Shown here: positions 1-9,257 of the stretch, in pieces
How the letters are laid out: each line of letters starts with the position of its first letter
Position numbering within the stretch: position 1 is the stretch's first letter
Assembly: GCA_016124615.1 (NCBI GenBank)
Contig: WGNF01000003.1
Span: forward strand, 186,001-250,000
Length of the DNA: 64,000 nucleotides
Reading direction: 5' to 3'
Source: Paracoccaceae bacterium
Lineage (GTDB): Bacteria; Pseudomonadota; Alphaproteobacteria; Rhodobacterales; Rhodobacteraceae
The notes under the pieces: generated by a model
The model's input: only the letters and a program-made list of their open reading frames with translations
Told to the model about the DNA's origin: nothing
Databases searched by the model: none
Made by a program: the position numbers and the translations under genes

Positions 1-232
1 CCAGCTTGCGCTGCAACGGCGCCTCGCAACCGGCAAAGACCTTTGTGTCTGGTTTTCCAGCCAGTTCGCAGATGATCCTCGCGTTCTTCTGGGTCAGCGG
101 CAGCGGCACGTTGCCGGCCACGGCGGTGATGCCCAGCAGGTCGATGTCTTCCGGGCTGGCCAGCGCCAGCAGGATCGCCACGGCGTCATCCTGGCCGGGG
201 TCGGTGTCGATGATGATCTTGCGCGGGCTCAT
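1..232 (-). CDS. Nucleoside hydrolase (IunH-type), N-terminal part only
   Basis: The gene begins at the ATG on the minus strand at 232 and runs off the left edge, so only about 77 residues are visible. The protein opens MSPRKIIIDTDPGQDDA, the aspartate-rich Ca2+/ribose-binding signature of inosine-uridine preferring nucleoside hydrolases, and continues with the usual GITAVAGNVPL strand. These cytosolic enzymes cleave the N-glycosidic bond of ribonucleosides for purine and pyrimidine salvage. A good ribosome site (GGGAGG) lies just before the start. The substrate class cannot be decided without the C-terminal half. mazG ends about 58 bp upstream on the same strand, so the two could be cotranscribed. 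Confidence 0.88.
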   Translation of the reverse strand, partial: MSPRKIIIDTDPGQDDAVAILLALASPEDIDLLGITAVAGNVPLPLTQKNARIICELAGKPDTKVFAGCEAPLQRKL

Positions 233-290
233 GGCGGCCTCCCTGTTCGGGGCGAGGTAAGCGGAAGCCGCGGCGATTGTCGAGGGGGGC

Positions 291-1124
291 TCAGGCGCCC
301 TTCGCGGCCTTCTCGGCCGCCTTCGCCAGGTTCCAGAGCGCGTCCATCTCGGCCAGATCGCTGTCTTCGGGGCGCTTGCCCTGCGCCGCCAGCGCCGCCT
401 CGATCGAGCGGAAGCGGCGGGTGAACTTGGCATTCGCCGCCCGCAGCGCGGCTTCGGGCTCGATCTTCAGGTGGCGGGCGAGGTTGGCCATCACGAACAG
501 AAGATCGCCGAATTCCTCGAATTGCTCGACCTCGGTCAATGTGTCGCGCGCCTCGACCAGTTCGCGCGCTTCTTCAACGATCTTGTCCAGCACCTCGTCG
601 GTCGAGGGCCAGTCGAACCCGACCCGCGCCGCGCGCTTTTGCAGCTTGACCGCGCGCAGCAGCGCGGGCAGGCCGACTGCCACGCCGTCGAGCACGCCAT
701 GTTCGGCCTTCGCCGCACGCTCGGCGGCCTTCACCCGTTCCCAATCCACGGTTTGCTGGTCGGCCGACTTGTCGCGGGACTCATTGCCGAAGACATGCGG
801 ATGGCGGGCCACCATCTTGTCGGCGATGGTGCGCACCACATCGCCGAAGGCAAAGAGCCCGGCATCCTCGGCCATCTGGGCATGAAACACCGACTGGAAC
901 AGCAGGTCGCCCAACTCGCCCCGCAGCTCGTCCCAGGCCGCGCGCTCGATGGCGTCGGCGACCTCATAGGCTTCCTCGATCGTATAGGGGGCGATGGTGG
1001 CGAAGGTCTGTTCCACATCCCAGGGGCAGCCGGTGGCGGGATCGCGCAGGCGGCGCATGATCTCCAGCAGGCGGGGCATGCCGCCGTCGGGGTCGTGGAC
1101 AAGGGCGTCGCTGTCTCTGGGCAT
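291..1124 (-). CDS. mazG: Nucleoside triphosphate pyrophosphohydrolase MazG
   Basis: At 277 residues this is the normal length of a two-domain MazG. MazG hydrolyses non-canonical or excess (d)NTPs to NMP and pyrophosphate, acting as a cytosolic house-cleaning enzyme. The N-terminal MazG fold carries the EEAYEVADAIE helix followed by ELGDLLFQSVFHAQ, which gives the paired acidic Mg2+ ligands (EExxE and ExxD). HPHVFG and the DWERVKAAERAAK helix follow. The second domain repeats the pattern with EEARELVEA and EEFGDLLFVMANLARHL. The start chosen is MPRDSDALVHDPDGGMPRLLEIM; the inner Met before PRLLEIM is also possible. It is divergent from the M20 gene, with about 60 bp holding both promoters. 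Confidence 0.95.
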   Translation of the reverse strand: MPRDSDALVHDPDGGMPRLLEIMRRLRDPATGCPWDVEQTFATIAPYTIEEAYEVADAIERAAWDELRGELGDLLFQSVFHAQMAEDAGLFAFGDVVRTIADKMVARHPHVFGNESRDKSADQQTVDWERVKAAERAAKAEHGVLDGVAVGLPALLRAVKLQKRAARVGFDWPSTDEVLDKIVEEARELVEARDTLTEVEQFEEFGDLLFVMANLARHLKIEPEAALRAANAKFTRRFRSIEAALAAQGKRPEDSDLAEMDALWNLAKAAEKAAKGA

Positions 1125-1187
1125 CCGAATTGATCCGTGTAGTCTGTTGCCCGAGTCTTATCGGAAAAGCAGGAAGGGGAGTCCATC

Positions 1188-2354
1188 ATGGCCATCGTCA
1201 ATCGCATCGCGGATTTTGCCGACGACATGACCGCGTGGCGGCAGCAGTTGCACCGCCAGCCGGAACTGGGGCTGGAATGCCACCAGACGGCAGCCTTCGT
1301 CGTGGCGCGGCTGAAAGAATTCGGCGTCGACGAGATCCACGAGGGGTTCGCGCAATCGGGCGTGGTGGCGATCATCAACGGCACCGGCGCGGGGCCGACC
1401 ATCGGGCTGCGCGCCGACATGGACGCGCTGCCGATGACCGAGACGACCGGCCTTGCCTATGCCAGCGAGACGCCCGGCAAGATGCACGCCTGCGGCCATG
1501 ACGGGCATACCACGATGCTGCTGGGCGCGGCGAAATACCTGGCCGAAACGCGGAACTTCGCCGGCCGGGTGGCGCTGATCTTCCAGCCCGGCGAAGAGGG
1601 CGCGGGCGGCGGGCGCATCATGGTGCAGGACGGTATCATGGACCGCTTCGGCATCGGCGAGGTTTACGGCATCCACAATTCGCCTGGCCTGCCGGTCGGC
1701 CAGATCGAGACGCGGGTGGGGCCGCTGCTGGCCTCGGTCGCCGAGTTCGACATCGAGATCACCGGGCTGGGCGGGCATGGCGCCACGCCGCATGTGTCGC
1801 GCGATCCGATTGCGGCGGCGCTGCAGCTGGGGCAGGCGATCCAGACCATCGTGGCGCGCAATACCGACGCGCTCGACAATCTGGTGGTCTCGATCACCCA
1901 GATTCACGCCGGTTCCGCCTACAACGTCATCCCGCCCTCGGCCCATCTTTGCGGCACGGTGCGCTGCTACCGCAAGCCGGTGCAGGACATGGTGCGCCGC
2001 CGGATGGAGGAGATTTGCGCAGGCACCGGGCTGGCGATGGGGGTGACGGCCAGGCTCGATTTCCGCGCCGACTATCCGGCGACGGTCAACCATGCCGAAC
2101 AGACACACAAGGCGGTGGCGGTGGCGCGCGCGGTGGCGGGGGCCGAAAACGTCGATGACGCCGCCCAGCCGATCATGGCGGGCGAGGATTTCGCCTATAT
2201 GCTGGAGGCGCGGCCGGGGGCCTATCTGTTCTTCGGGCAGGGCGATACCGCCTTCGTCCACGACCCGGCCTATGACTTCAACGATGCGCTCGCGCCGCTG
2301 GGGGCCTCGTACTTCGCCCGGCTGGTCGAAACCCTGCAACCGCGCGCGGCCTGA
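1188..2354 (+). CDS. M20 family amidohydrolase (hippurate hydrolase/aminoacylase type), copy 1
   Basis: This is a 388-residue metallopeptidase-fold amidohydrolase of the M20D group, which removes the acyl group from N-acyl amino acids such as hippurate or from related amides. Visible family motifs are GLRADMDALP, HACGHDGH around residues 99-106 (metal-binding Cys and His), PGEEGAGGG near 134 (catalytic and metal Glu), GIHN, the dimerisation-domain GGHGATPH, and a late His in FVHDPAYDFND. The next gene is an obvious paralogue in tandem, sharing long identical blocks such as VARLKEFGVDEIHEG and HTTMLLGAAKYLAETR. The exact substrate cannot be told from sequence. No signal peptide is visible, so it is cytosolic. 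Confidence 0.93.
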   Translation: MAIVNRIADFADDMTAWRQQLHRQPELGLECHQTAAFVVARLKEFGVDEIHEGFAQSGVVAIINGTGAGPTIGLRADMDALPMTETTGLAYASETPGKMHACGHDGHTTMLLGAAKYLAETRNFAGRVALIFQPGEEGAGGGRIMVQDGIMDRFGIGEVYGIHNSPGLPVGQIETRVGPLLASVAEFDIEITGLGGHGATPHVSRDPIAAALQLGQAIQTIVARNTDALDNLVVSITQIHAGSAYNVIPPSAHLCGTVRCYRKPVQDMVRRRMEEICAGTGLAMGVTARLDFRADYPATVNHAEQTHKAVAVARAVAGAENVDDAAQPIMAGEDFAYMLEARPGAYLFFGQGDTAFVHDPAYDFNDALAPLGASYFARLVETLQPRAA

Positions 2355-2359
2355 GGCGC

Positions 2360-2402
2360 CGGGGTTGCCGCCGCCGGTGGAACCTGCCACCTAGGCGGCA
2401 AC
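2360..2402. repeat. GC-rich inverted repeat between the tandem amidohydrolases
   Basis: Perfect 11-bp arms (GGGTTGCCGCC at 2360-2370 and its complement at 2392-2402) enclose a 21-nt loop that can itself pair (GGTGG with CCACC). It lies just after the first amidohydrolase stop and before the second gene's ribosome site. There is no U-run, so it is more likely an attenuating or mRNA-stabilising stem than a full terminator. Confidence 0.6.
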
Positions 2403-2422
2403 CCGTCCTGAAGGAGAAATCC

Positions 2423-3586
2423 ATGCCCGTCCTCAACCGCATCGCCGACTATGCCGAAGAGATGAAGACCTGGCGGCGCCACCTGCACATGCACCCCGAG
2501 CTGAAATTCGACTGCACCGAAACCGCGGCCTTCGTCGCGGCGCGGCTGAAGGAATTCGGCGTGGACGAGATCCACGAGGGCATCGCGAAAAGCGGCATCG
2601 TGGCGATCATCAACGGCAGTGGCGAGGGGCCAACCATCGGCCTGCGTGCCGACATGGACGCGCTGCCGATCACCGAGACGACGGGGGCCGACTATGCCTC
2701 GGCCAACCCCGGCAAGATGCATGCCTGCGGCCATGACGGGCACACCACGATGCTGCTGGGGGCGGCGAAATACCTGGCCGAAACCCGCCGCTTTGCCGGC
2801 CGTGTTGCGCTGATCTTTCAACCGGCGGAAGAGGATGGCGGCGGCGGCGAGGTGATGGTGCAGGAAGGCATCATGGACCGTTTCGGCATCGCGCAGGTCT
2901 ACGGCATCCACAACGCGCCGAACCAGACCTTTGGCAGCTTCAACACCATGCCGGGGCCGCTGATGGCGGCGGTGGATACCGCCTGGGTCTATCTCACCGG
3001 CAAGGGCGGGCATGGCGCGACGCCGCACGAAACCGTCGATCCGCTGATCGCGGGCGTCGGCATGGTGCAGGCGTTGCAGACCATCGTGACGCGCAACGCC
3101 CATGCGATGGATGAAATCGTGATCTCGGTGACGCAGTTCCATTCGGGATCGGCCTCGAACATCATCCCGGAAGAGGCGTGGTTCTGCGCCACCATCCGCA
3201 CCTTCCGCCCCGAGCTGCGCGCGCTGGTGAAGAAACGCTTCCACGAGATCATCGAGGGGCACGCGGCGGCCTATGCCGTGCAGGCGCGCATCGACTACGA
3301 CTGGGGCTATCCCGCGACGGTGAACGACCCGGCCAAGGCCGAATTCGCCGCCGAGGTGGCGCGCGAGGTTTCCGGCGACGATCTGGTCGATGCCAACGCG
3401 GGCCGCGAGATGGGGGCCGAGGATTTCAGCTACATGCTGGAAGCGCGGCCGGGCGCCTACCTTTTCCTTGGCACCGGGCCGGGCGCGGGGCTGCACCACC
3501 CCAAGTTCGACTTCAACGACGAGGCCGCGCCGATCGGCGCCAGCTTCTTCGCCCGGCTGGTGGAACGGGCGCAACCGGTGGCATAG
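2423..3586 (+). CDS. M20 family amidohydrolase (hippurate hydrolase/aminoacylase type), copy 2
   Basis: This 387-residue protein is the tandem paralogue of the preceding gene and has the full M20D motif set: GLRADMDALPITE, HACGHDGH, PAEEDGGGGEVMVQEG, GIHN, KGGHGATPHE and GLHHPKFDFND. All predicted metal and catalytic residues are kept, so neither copy looks dead. The two copies diverge most around the substrate-pocket segment (NQTFGSFNTMPGPLMAAVDTAW here against LPVGQIETRVGPLLASVAEF), which suggests different acyl or amino-acid preferences. The start is preceded by AAGGAGAAA. A 68-bp gap containing a stable hairpin separates it from copy 1. The flavin reductase gene follows after 29 bp and is probably cotranscribed. 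Confidence 0.93.
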   Translation: MPVLNRIADYAEEMKTWRRHLHMHPELKFDCTETAAFVAARLKEFGVDEIHEGIAKSGIVAIINGSGEGPTIGLRADMDALPITETTGADYASANPGKMHACGHDGHTTMLLGAAKYLAETRRFAGRVALIFQPAEEDGGGGEVMVQEGIMDRFGIAQVYGIHNAPNQTFGSFNTMPGPLMAAVDTAWVYLTGKGGHGATPHETVDPLIAGVGMVQALQTIVTRNAHAMDEIVISVTQFHSGSASNIIPEEAWFCATIRTFRPELRALVKKRFHEIIEGHAAAYAVQARIDYDWGYPATVNDPAKAEFAAEVAREVSGDDLVDANAGREMGAEDFSYMLEARPGAYLFLGTGPGAGLHHPKFDFNDEAAPIGASFFARLVERAQPVA

Positions 3587-3615
3587 GCCGGGCCGGGCCC
3601 GGCAGGAGGGCGGAG

Positions 3616-4158
3616 ATGGAATCGCTGGCGATCGGCAGGGCCTTCACACTGATCGAGCCGGGGCCGGTCGTTCTGGTCACGACCAGCGACGGGCGCAAAG
3701 ACAACGTGATGACCATCAGCTGGACGATGGTGCTTGGCTTTGGCGCGGAATTCGCCATCACCACCGGGCCGTGGAACCATTCCTATGCCGCCCTGCTGGC
3801 CACGCGCGAATGCGTGATCGCCATCCCCACAGTGGATCTGATTGATACCGTGGTCGGCATCGGAACCTGCTCTGGCAGGGATACCGACAAGTTTGCGCGG
3901 TTCGGCCTGACCGCCGTGACGGCGGCAGAGGTGCGCCCGCCGCTGATCCGGGAATGTCTGGCGCATATCGAATGCCGGGTGGTCGAGGTGGTCGAGCGCC
4001 ACAACATCGTCGTGCTGCAGGGCGTGGCCGCCCATATCGACAGCACCCGGGCCGAGAAACGGACGATCCATGCGGTGGGCGATGGCACCTTCATCACCGA
4101 CGGCGGCAGGATCGACCGCAAAGCGATGATGCGCTCAAAGCTGCCCGACGGGATCTAG
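3616..4158 (+). CDS. Flavin reductase family protein
   Basis: This 180-residue protein belongs to the FMN-binding split-barrel flavin reductase-like group. It opens MESLAIGRAFTLIEPGPVVLVTT and carries the typical NVMTISWTMVLGF segment that lines the flavin pocket, followed by TRECVIAIPTVDL and CSGRDTDKF. Members use NAD(P)H to reduce flavins or act as flavin-dependent redox proteins, and the partner is unknown here. The start is the internal ATG at 3616, because AGGAGGG lies 7 bp upstream and the longer reading has no family similarity. The stop overlaps by 4 bp the stop of the convergent oxidoreductase gene. Confidence 0.85.
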   Translation: MESLAIGRAFTLIEPGPVVLVTTSDGRKDNVMTISWTMVLGFGAEFAITTGPWNHSYAALLATRECVIAIPTVDLIDTVVGIGTCSGRDTDKFARFGLTAVTAAEVRPPLIRECLAHIECRVVEVVERHNIVVLQGVAAHIDSTRAEKRTIHAVGDGTFITDGGRIDRKAMMRSKLPDGI

Positions 4159-5507
4159 GCCGCGCGTCGCGGCAGCGCCCCGTCCTGCAGGCCATAGACC
4201 GCATAGGCCGCGCGCAGCCAGGTGCGGCGCAGCGGCGGCAGCGGAAACCGGCGCGGCGGTATCCGCATCAGCGCGGGCACCGGCGTCGGGCGGCCCGCGA
4301 TCAGCCCCGCCGCCAGCACCCCGCCCAGCGAGGCCGGGGCCACGCCGTTGCCGTGCCAGCCGAAGGCCGCGTAAAGCCCCTGTGCGCCCGGCACCGGCCC
4401 GACGAAGGGCGCCAGGCTGCCGGTCAGGCAGACAAAGCCCGACCATTCCGCCTCGACCGGCACGGCGGCCCAGGCCGGGAACATCCGCGCAAAGTCATCC
4501 CGCACCCGGGCGGCGGTGCGGGCGGCGGCGCTGGTGGCCGCGCTGATGCCGCCGCGCATCCCGAACAGGAAGCGCCCGTCCGGCAGGTGGCGGAAATAGT
4601 GCAGCAGGTGCCGCGTGTCATAGGACATGATCGGCGTGGTAAAGCCCTGCGCGCGCCGCTCGGCCGCGCTGAGCGGGCGGGTCATCAGCACCGCCGATTG
4701 CGCGGGCAGCGTGCGCCCGCCGATCCAGGGCGGCAGATCGTCCGAGGAATAGCCGTTCGTCGCGATCAGCACCCGCCGCGCCAGCACCGAACCCTGCGGC
4801 GTGGTCAGCCGCCAGCCTTGCCCCTCGGGCGCCAGCGCCACCACCGGGCTCTGGCCGTAAAGCTGCACGCCGGTCGCCCGGGCGACACCGGCCAAGCCCT
4901 CGGCATAGGCCAGCGGATGGATCGGAAACCCGGTCGGCGAAAAGGCCGCGCCGTGAAAGCCCGCGCCGGTCAGCCCGCGTTCGGCCAGTGCGGCGGCGGG
5001 GATCAGCTCGGTCTCTTCGCCGTAAAGCGCCATCTTGGCCTCGGCATCCTCGGCCAGGGCTTTCAGCGCGCGGGGGGAATGGGCGATGCAGATGTCGCCG
5101 GTCGGGCCCTGCCGGGCGGCAATACCGTGGCGCGACAATAGCCCCGCCACCCGCTCGATCGCGCGGTGCTGGAAGTCGCGGAAATCGCGGGCGCCGCCCT
5201 CGCCGACGCGGGCGACGATCTGGCGGTCGCTGAGCTTGCTGCCGCCGATGCAGCAGAACCCGCCGTTGCGCCCCGAGGCGCCCCAGCCGGGCTGCCCCGC
5301 ATCCAGCACCACCACATCGGCGCCATGCCCGCGCGCCAGTTCCAGCGCTGCGTTCAGCCCGGCATAGCCCGCGCCGATCACCGCGACCTCGGCCCGCACG
5401 AAGCCGGTCAGCGGCGCGGCCGGGGCGGGCGCGGGCAGGCTGGCGCGCCAATGGCTGGGCGGCCAGCGGCTGGTGTCATAGGCGGGGTCTTCGTAAAGGC
5501 GGCGCAC
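4155..5507 (-). CDS. FAD-dependent amine oxidoreductase (PuuB/DAO type)
   Basis: This is a roughly 450-residue D-amino-acid-oxidase-fold flavoprotein. The Rossmann motif AVIGAGYAGLNAALELARG sits near the N-terminus, followed by GQPGWGASGRNGGFC, typical of the gamma-glutamylputrescine oxidase-like group. The C-terminal FAD contact is YAAFGWHGNGVAPASLGG. It probably oxidises an amine or amino acid and releases H2O2 or passes on electrons; the adjacent agmatinase hints at polyamine or arginine catabolism, which is an inference. I favour the GTG at 5507 (VRRLYEDPAYDTSRW), because the reading from 5552 adds only an unconvincing CRNPLQCRNP stretch. Divergent from agmatinase. Confidence 0.85.
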   Translation of the reverse strand: MRRLYEDPAYDTSRWPPSHWRASLPAPAPAAPLTGFVRAEVAVIGAGYAGLNAALELARGHGADVVVLDAGQPGWGASGRNGGFCCIGGSKLSDRQIVARVGEGGARDFRDFQHRAIERVAGLLSRHGIAARQGPTGDICIAHSPRALKALAEDAEAKMALYGEETELIPAAALAERGLTGAGFHGAAFSPTGFPIHPLAYAEGLAGVARATGVQLYGQSPVVALAPEGQGWRLTTPQGSVLARRVLIATNGYSSDDLPPWIGGRTLPAQSAVLMTRPLSAAERRAQGFTTPIMSYDTRHLLHYFRHLPDGRFLFGMRGGISAATSAAARTAARVRDDFARMFPAWAAVPVEAEWSGFVCLTGSLAPFVGPVPGAQGLYAAFGWHGNGVAPASLGGVLAAGLIAGRPTPVPALMRIPPRRFPLPPLRRTWLRAAYAVYGLQDGALPRRAA

Positions 5508-5662
5508 AGCGGGATTCCGGCATTGCAGAGGGTTCCGGCATCGTGGCCGCATCCGCGCGCTCCCGCAACCGTGATCACGCGGGCGGGGCTGCGACCGAGT
5601 TGCCAGCCGCGCCGCCGCGCGCTAGGTCAGGAACCGGTAGAGCAACAGATGGAGCGCGCGGC

Positions 5663-6625
5663 ATGGCCCTCGAAGACGCCAGCAACGAGGTGGATACCGC
5701 CTTCACCCGCAAGGGCAACCGCGGTCTGGCCTGGGAAAACGCCTTTGGCGGCGCGACCAGCTTCTTGCGCCGCAGCTACACCAAGGATCTGACCGGGGTC
5801 GATCTGGCCTTCACCGGCGTGCCCTTCGATCAGGCGGTGACGCACCGCACCGGCACCCGCTTCGGCCCCCGCGCGATCCGCGAGGCGAGCGCGCTGCAAC
5901 CCTTCGATCCGCCCTATGGCTGGGGCTTCTCGCCGCTCGACGAGTTTTCAATCGTCGATTACGGCGATGTCGCCTTCGACTATGCCAAGGTGTCGGACTT
6001 CCCCGATACGCTGACCGCGCATATCCGCAAGATCCTCGCGGCCGGGGCAGGGACGATCGCGCTTGGCGGCGACCACTACATCTCCTTCCCGATTCTGAAG
6101 GCCTATGCCGAGAAATATGGCCCCCTCAGCCTCATCCATTTCGACGCCCATTCCGACACCTGGGTCGATGACGACTTCAGCCGGATTGACCACGGCACGA
6201 TGTTCTACAAGGCGGTGAAGTCGGGCATCGTCGACCCCAAGCGGTCCGTGCAGATCGGCATCCGCACCCATAACGACGATTTCATGGGCGTGCATGTCAT
6301 CGACGCGCGCGAGGTGCATGAAAAAGGCACCGCCGCAGCCGTGGCCAAGGCGAAAGAGATCGTCGGCAACCACCCCACCTACGTCACCTTCGACATCGAC
6401 GCGCTCGACCCGGCCTTTGCGCCGGGCACCGGCACGCCGGTCTGGGGCGGGCTGCATTCCTGGCAGGCGGCGGCGATGCTGCGCGATCTGGCCGGCATCA
6501 ACATGGTCGGCGGCGATATCGTCGAGGTGTCGCCCGCTTTCGACACCACCGGCGCCACCGCCATCGCCGGCGCCCATGTCGCGACCGAGTTGATGTGTCT
6601 TTATTGCTGGGCCCGTCGGGGCTAG
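5663..6625 (+). CDS. speB: Agmatinase / ureohydrolase
   Basis: This is a 320-residue ureohydrolase that splits agmatine (or a related guanidino compound) into an amine and urea. The binuclear Mn2+ ligands are all visible: GGDHYISFP, HFDAHSDTW and TFDIDALDPAFAPGTGTP. The insertion AVTHRTGTRFGPRAIREAS is typical of agmatinases rather than arginases. The start is the ATG at 5663, with GGAG upstream; the longer open frame from 5543 has low-complexity sequence before it. The DUF1499 gene begins 4 bp after the stop, so the two are cotranscribed. Some family members act on guanidinobutyrate or guanidinopropionate, so the substrate is moderately certain. Confidence 0.92.
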   Translation: MALEDASNEVDTAFTRKGNRGLAWENAFGGATSFLRRSYTKDLTGVDLAFTGVPFDQAVTHRTGTRFGPRAIREASALQPFDPPYGWGFSPLDEFSIVDYGDVAFDYAKVSDFPDTLTAHIRKILAAGAGTIALGGDHYISFPILKAYAEKYGPLSLIHFDAHSDTWVDDDFSRIDHGTMFYKAVKSGIVDPKRSVQIGIRTHNDDFMGVHVIDAREVHEKGTAAAVAKAKEIVGNHPTYVTFDIDALDPAFAPGTGTPVWGGLHSWQAAAMLRDLAGINMVGGDIVEVSPAFDTTGATAIAGAHVATELMCLYCWARRG

Positions 6626-6629
6626 GGCG

Positions 6630-7085
6630 ATGCGGCGGGTGGCACGGGCGGGCCTGCTGCTGCTGGTGCTGGCCGTCGGCCTGATGGCCTATGTCCGGTT
6701 CTCGCCGAACGATGCCGCGCGCTGGCAGGTCGATCCCGTCACCGCGGGGGTCGCGGGGCTGTCGAACGGCTACCTGTTGCGCCCCGCGGGCGGCGATGCC
6801 GCGGCGCCGGTCTATGCGATGCCGCCCGCGGCACTGGCCGCGAGGATCGACGCCGTCGCCCGCGCCTGGCCACGCACCCGGCGTTTCGCGGGCGATCCGG
6901 CCATGGGCGTCGTGACCTACATCACCCGCACCCTGGTCTGGGGCTTTCCCGACTTCACCACCGTCAAGGTGCTGCCCGCGCCCGGCGGCGCCACCTTTGC
7001 CGCCTTCGCCCGCGCCCGCTTCGGGCAGGGCGATTTCGGCGTCAACAAGGCGCGGCTGCTGGCCTGGCTCGCCGCCCTGCGCTGA
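6630..7085 (+). CDS. DUF1499 family protein, membrane-anchored
   Basis: This 151-residue protein has one N-terminal hydrophobic segment ([15 protein letters not shown]) and then a soluble domain resembling DUF1499, including [28 protein letters not shown] and the [21 protein letters not shown] end. The domain probably faces the periplasm. No biochemical function is established for the family, and no catalytic motif stands out. It starts 4 bp after agmatinase, which indicates one transcript, but the functional link is unclear. prfA follows after about 50 bp. Confidence 0.75.
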   Translation: MRRVARAGLLLLVLAVGLMAYVRFSPNDAARWQVDPVTAGVAGLSNGYLLRPAGGDAAAPVYAMPPAALAARIDAVARAWPRTRRFAGDPAMGVVTYITRTLVWGFPDFTTVKVLPAPGGATFAAFARARFGQGDFGVNKARLLAWLAALR

Positions 7086-7137
7086 TCCTGCGCCTGTCAC
7101 CCTTGACCGGCGCGACCGGCCATGCCAATGCCCGCGC

Positions 7138-8193
7138 ATGGTTCCCTTGGACAAGCTTGACCAGATCACGCGCCGTTTCGAGTTCCTCGAAGCCCGGCTT
7201 TCCGCTGGCGCCGCGCCTGCGGAAATCGCCCCCCTCAGCCGCGAATATTCCGACCTGAAACCGGTGGTGACCGAAATCGCCGCCTACCGCCGCGCGCTGG
7301 CCGATCTGGACGAGGCCGAAGCGATGCTGGCCGACCCCGAGATGCGCGCGCTGGCCGAGGATGAACTGCCGCGCCTGAAGGCCCGCATCCCCGAGATGGA
7401 GCAGGCGCTGCGGGTGGCGCTGCTGCCGAAAGACGCCGCCGACGCCCGCCCCGCCATCCTCGAAATTCGCCCCGGCACCGGCGGCGAGGAGGCCGCGCTG
7501 TTCGCCGCCGACCTTCTGCGCATGTACCAGCGCCACGCCGAGGCGCAGGGCTGGAAGTTCCAGATCCTCGAAGAGCAGGAAACCGAGCTGGGCGGCATCA
7601 AGGAAGTCACCGCGCTGGTGACGGGCGAGGGGGTCTTTGCCCGGCTGAAATACGAATCCGGCGTCCACCGGGTGCAGCGCGTCCCCACCACCGAGGCGGG
7701 CGGGCGCATCCACACCTCGGCCGCCACCGTCGCCGTGCTGCCCGAGGCGGAAGAGGTCGACATCGACATCCCCGCCACCGACATCCGCATCGACACGATG
7801 CGGGCCAGCGGGGCCGGGGGCCAGCACGTCAACACCACCGATTCGGCGGTGCGCATCACCCATTTGCCGACCGGCATCATCGTCACCTCGGCGCAGAAGT
7901 CGCAGCACCAGAACCGCGCCATCGCCATGCAGGTGCTGCGCGCCCGGCTTTACGACCTTGAACGCGGCCGGATCGACGCCGAACGCTCGGCCGACCGGCG
8001 CGCGCAGGTCGGCACCGGCGACCGCAGTGAACGCATCCGCACCTACAACTTTCCGCAAGGCCGGATGACCGACCACCGCATCAACCTGACGCTTTACCGG
8101 CTGGATGCGATCATGGCGGGCGATCTGACCGAGGTCATCGACGCGCTGGTGGCCGACGATCAGGCCCGCAAACTGGCCGAGATGGAGGCATGA
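7138..8193 (+). CDS. prfA: Peptide chain release factor 1
   Basis: This 351-residue class-I release factor recognises UAA and UAG stops and triggers peptide release. The GGQ tripeptide ([16 protein letters not shown]) around residues 227-229 and the long [20 protein letters not shown] segment are diagnostic. The stop-codon reading region appears as [20 protein letters not shown], typical of RF1 rather than RF2. No in-frame shift site is seen. The start ATG at 7138 ([10 protein letters not shown]) gives the normal N-terminus. prmC, encoding the methylase that modifies the GGQ glutamine, overlaps the stop by 4 bp, a classic coupled pair. Confidence 0.97.
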   Translation: MVPLDKLDQITRRFEFLEARLSAGAAPAEIAPLSREYSDLKPVVTEIAAYRRALADLDEAEAMLADPEMRALAEDELPRLKARIPEMEQALRVALLPKDAADARPAILEIRPGTGGEEAALFAADLLRMYQRHAEAQGWKFQILEEQETELGGIKEVTALVTGEGVFARLKYESGVHRVQRVPTTEAGGRIHTSAATVAVLPEAEEVDIDIPATDIRIDTMRASGAGGQHVNTTDSAVRITHLPTGIIVTSAQKSQHQNRAIAMQVLRARLYDLERGRIDAERSADRRAQVGTGDRSERIRTYNFPQGRMTDHRINLTLYRLDAIMAGDLTEVIDALVADDQARKLAEMEA

Positions 8194-9020
8194 CCGGCGC
8201 AGACGCGCTGCGCGCGGCGATCCCCCGCCTGCGCGACGCCGGGGTCGAGGATGCCGCCCGCGACGCCCGCGTTCTGCTGGCCCATGCCATCGGCATCGCC
8301 TCCGACCGGCTGACGCTGCATCTGCCCGACCCGCTGCAGCCCGAGGCCGCCGCGCGGTTCGAGGCCGCCATAACCGCCCGCGCCGCCCGCCAGCCGGTCA
8401 GCCAGATCACCGGGCGGCGGCTGTTCTGGGGCCGCCCGTTCCGTGTCACCCCCGACGTGCTCGACCCGCGCCCCGAGACGGAATGCCTGATCGCGGCGGC
8501 CCTCGCGGCGCCGTTCACCCGCGTTCTCGACCTTGGCACCGGCACCGCCTGCATCCTCTTGACCCTGCTGGCCGAGCGCCCCGGCACCACCGGGTTAGGC
8601 ACCGACCTTTCCGACGCCGCGCTGGCGGTGGCGCGCGAAAACGCCGCCAGCCTCGGCTTCGCCATCCACGCCAGCTTCCAGCCCTCGGACTGGTTCGCCG
8701 GGGTCACCGGCCGGTTCGACCTGATCGTCTCGAACCCGCCCTATATCGCCGCCGCCGAAATGCCCGCCCTCGCCCCCGAGGTGCGGCAGTGGGAGCCGCA
8801 TCTGGCCCTGACCCCCGGCGGCGATGGCCTTGACGCCTACCGTGCCCTCGCGGTGGGGGCGGGCGCGCATCTGGCCCCCGGCGGGCGGCTGATGGTCGAG
8901 ATCGGGCCGACCCAGGGCGCCGCCGTCGCGGCCCTTTTCCGCGCCGCCGGGTTGCAGGGCGTGGTGGTCCTGCCCGACCTTGACGGCCGCGACCGGGTGG
9001 TGGCGGCCACCGCGCCCTGA
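8190..9020 (+). CDS. prmC: Release factor glutamine N5-methyltransferase
   Basis: This 276-residue SAM-dependent enzyme methylates the glutamine of the GGQ motif in release factors, the product of the gene directly upstream. It shows motif [17 protein letters not shown], the substrate-binding SNPPYI around residues 181-185, and the family motif RPETECLI. The start overlaps the prfA stop (ATGA), giving translational coupling. Length and domain order are normal for PrmC, with an N-terminal helical domain followed by a Rossmann methyltransferase domain. Confidence 0.96.
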   Translation: MTGADALRAAIPRLRDAGVEDAARDARVLLAHAIGIASDRLTLHLPDPLQPEAAARFEAAITARAARQPVSQITGRRLFWGRPFRVTPDVLDPRPETECLIAAALAAPFTRVLDLGTGTACILLTLLAERPGTTGLGTDLSDAALAVARENAASLGFAIHASFQPSDWFAGVTGRFDLIVSNPPYIAAAEMPALAPEVRQWEPHLALTPGGDGLDAYRALAVGAGAHLAPGGRLMVEIGPTQGAAVAALFRAAGLQGVVVLPDLDGRDRVVAATAP

Positions 9021-9257
9021 CCGGGTGGGCATTCCGCCGCAGTTGCCCGCAAAACCGGGATTCTGCCTGCATCGCGTGCAGATTCTGCTTGCTCTGCCGC
9101 TGCGGGCATGTTTACTCAGGCTAGGTTCGGGGCGGACGTATAGATCGGTCCCCTGAGCCCGTAAGCCCGTACATGTCCGATACAGAACTGAAGCGAGACG
9201 CATGAGGCGTCGCCAGGGTTCGGGCAAAGCCCCATCACGGCTGGATAAAGCGAAAAC
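9021..9257. other. Intergenic leader before the DUF4167 gene
   Basis: This is 237 bp without a convincing gene. It probably holds the promoter and 5' leader of the DUF4167 gene. I see a small stem GACGC-ATGAG-GCGTC at 9197-9211 and a CTGCA/TGCAG dyad near 9070, but no clear sigma-70 pair that I would defend. Confidence 0.4.

Noticed and set aside
5508..5552. N-terminal extension of the FAD oxidoreductase to the ATG at 5552
   Set aside because: The added residues CRNPLQCRNP look like translated non-coding sequence and no ribosome site supports them.
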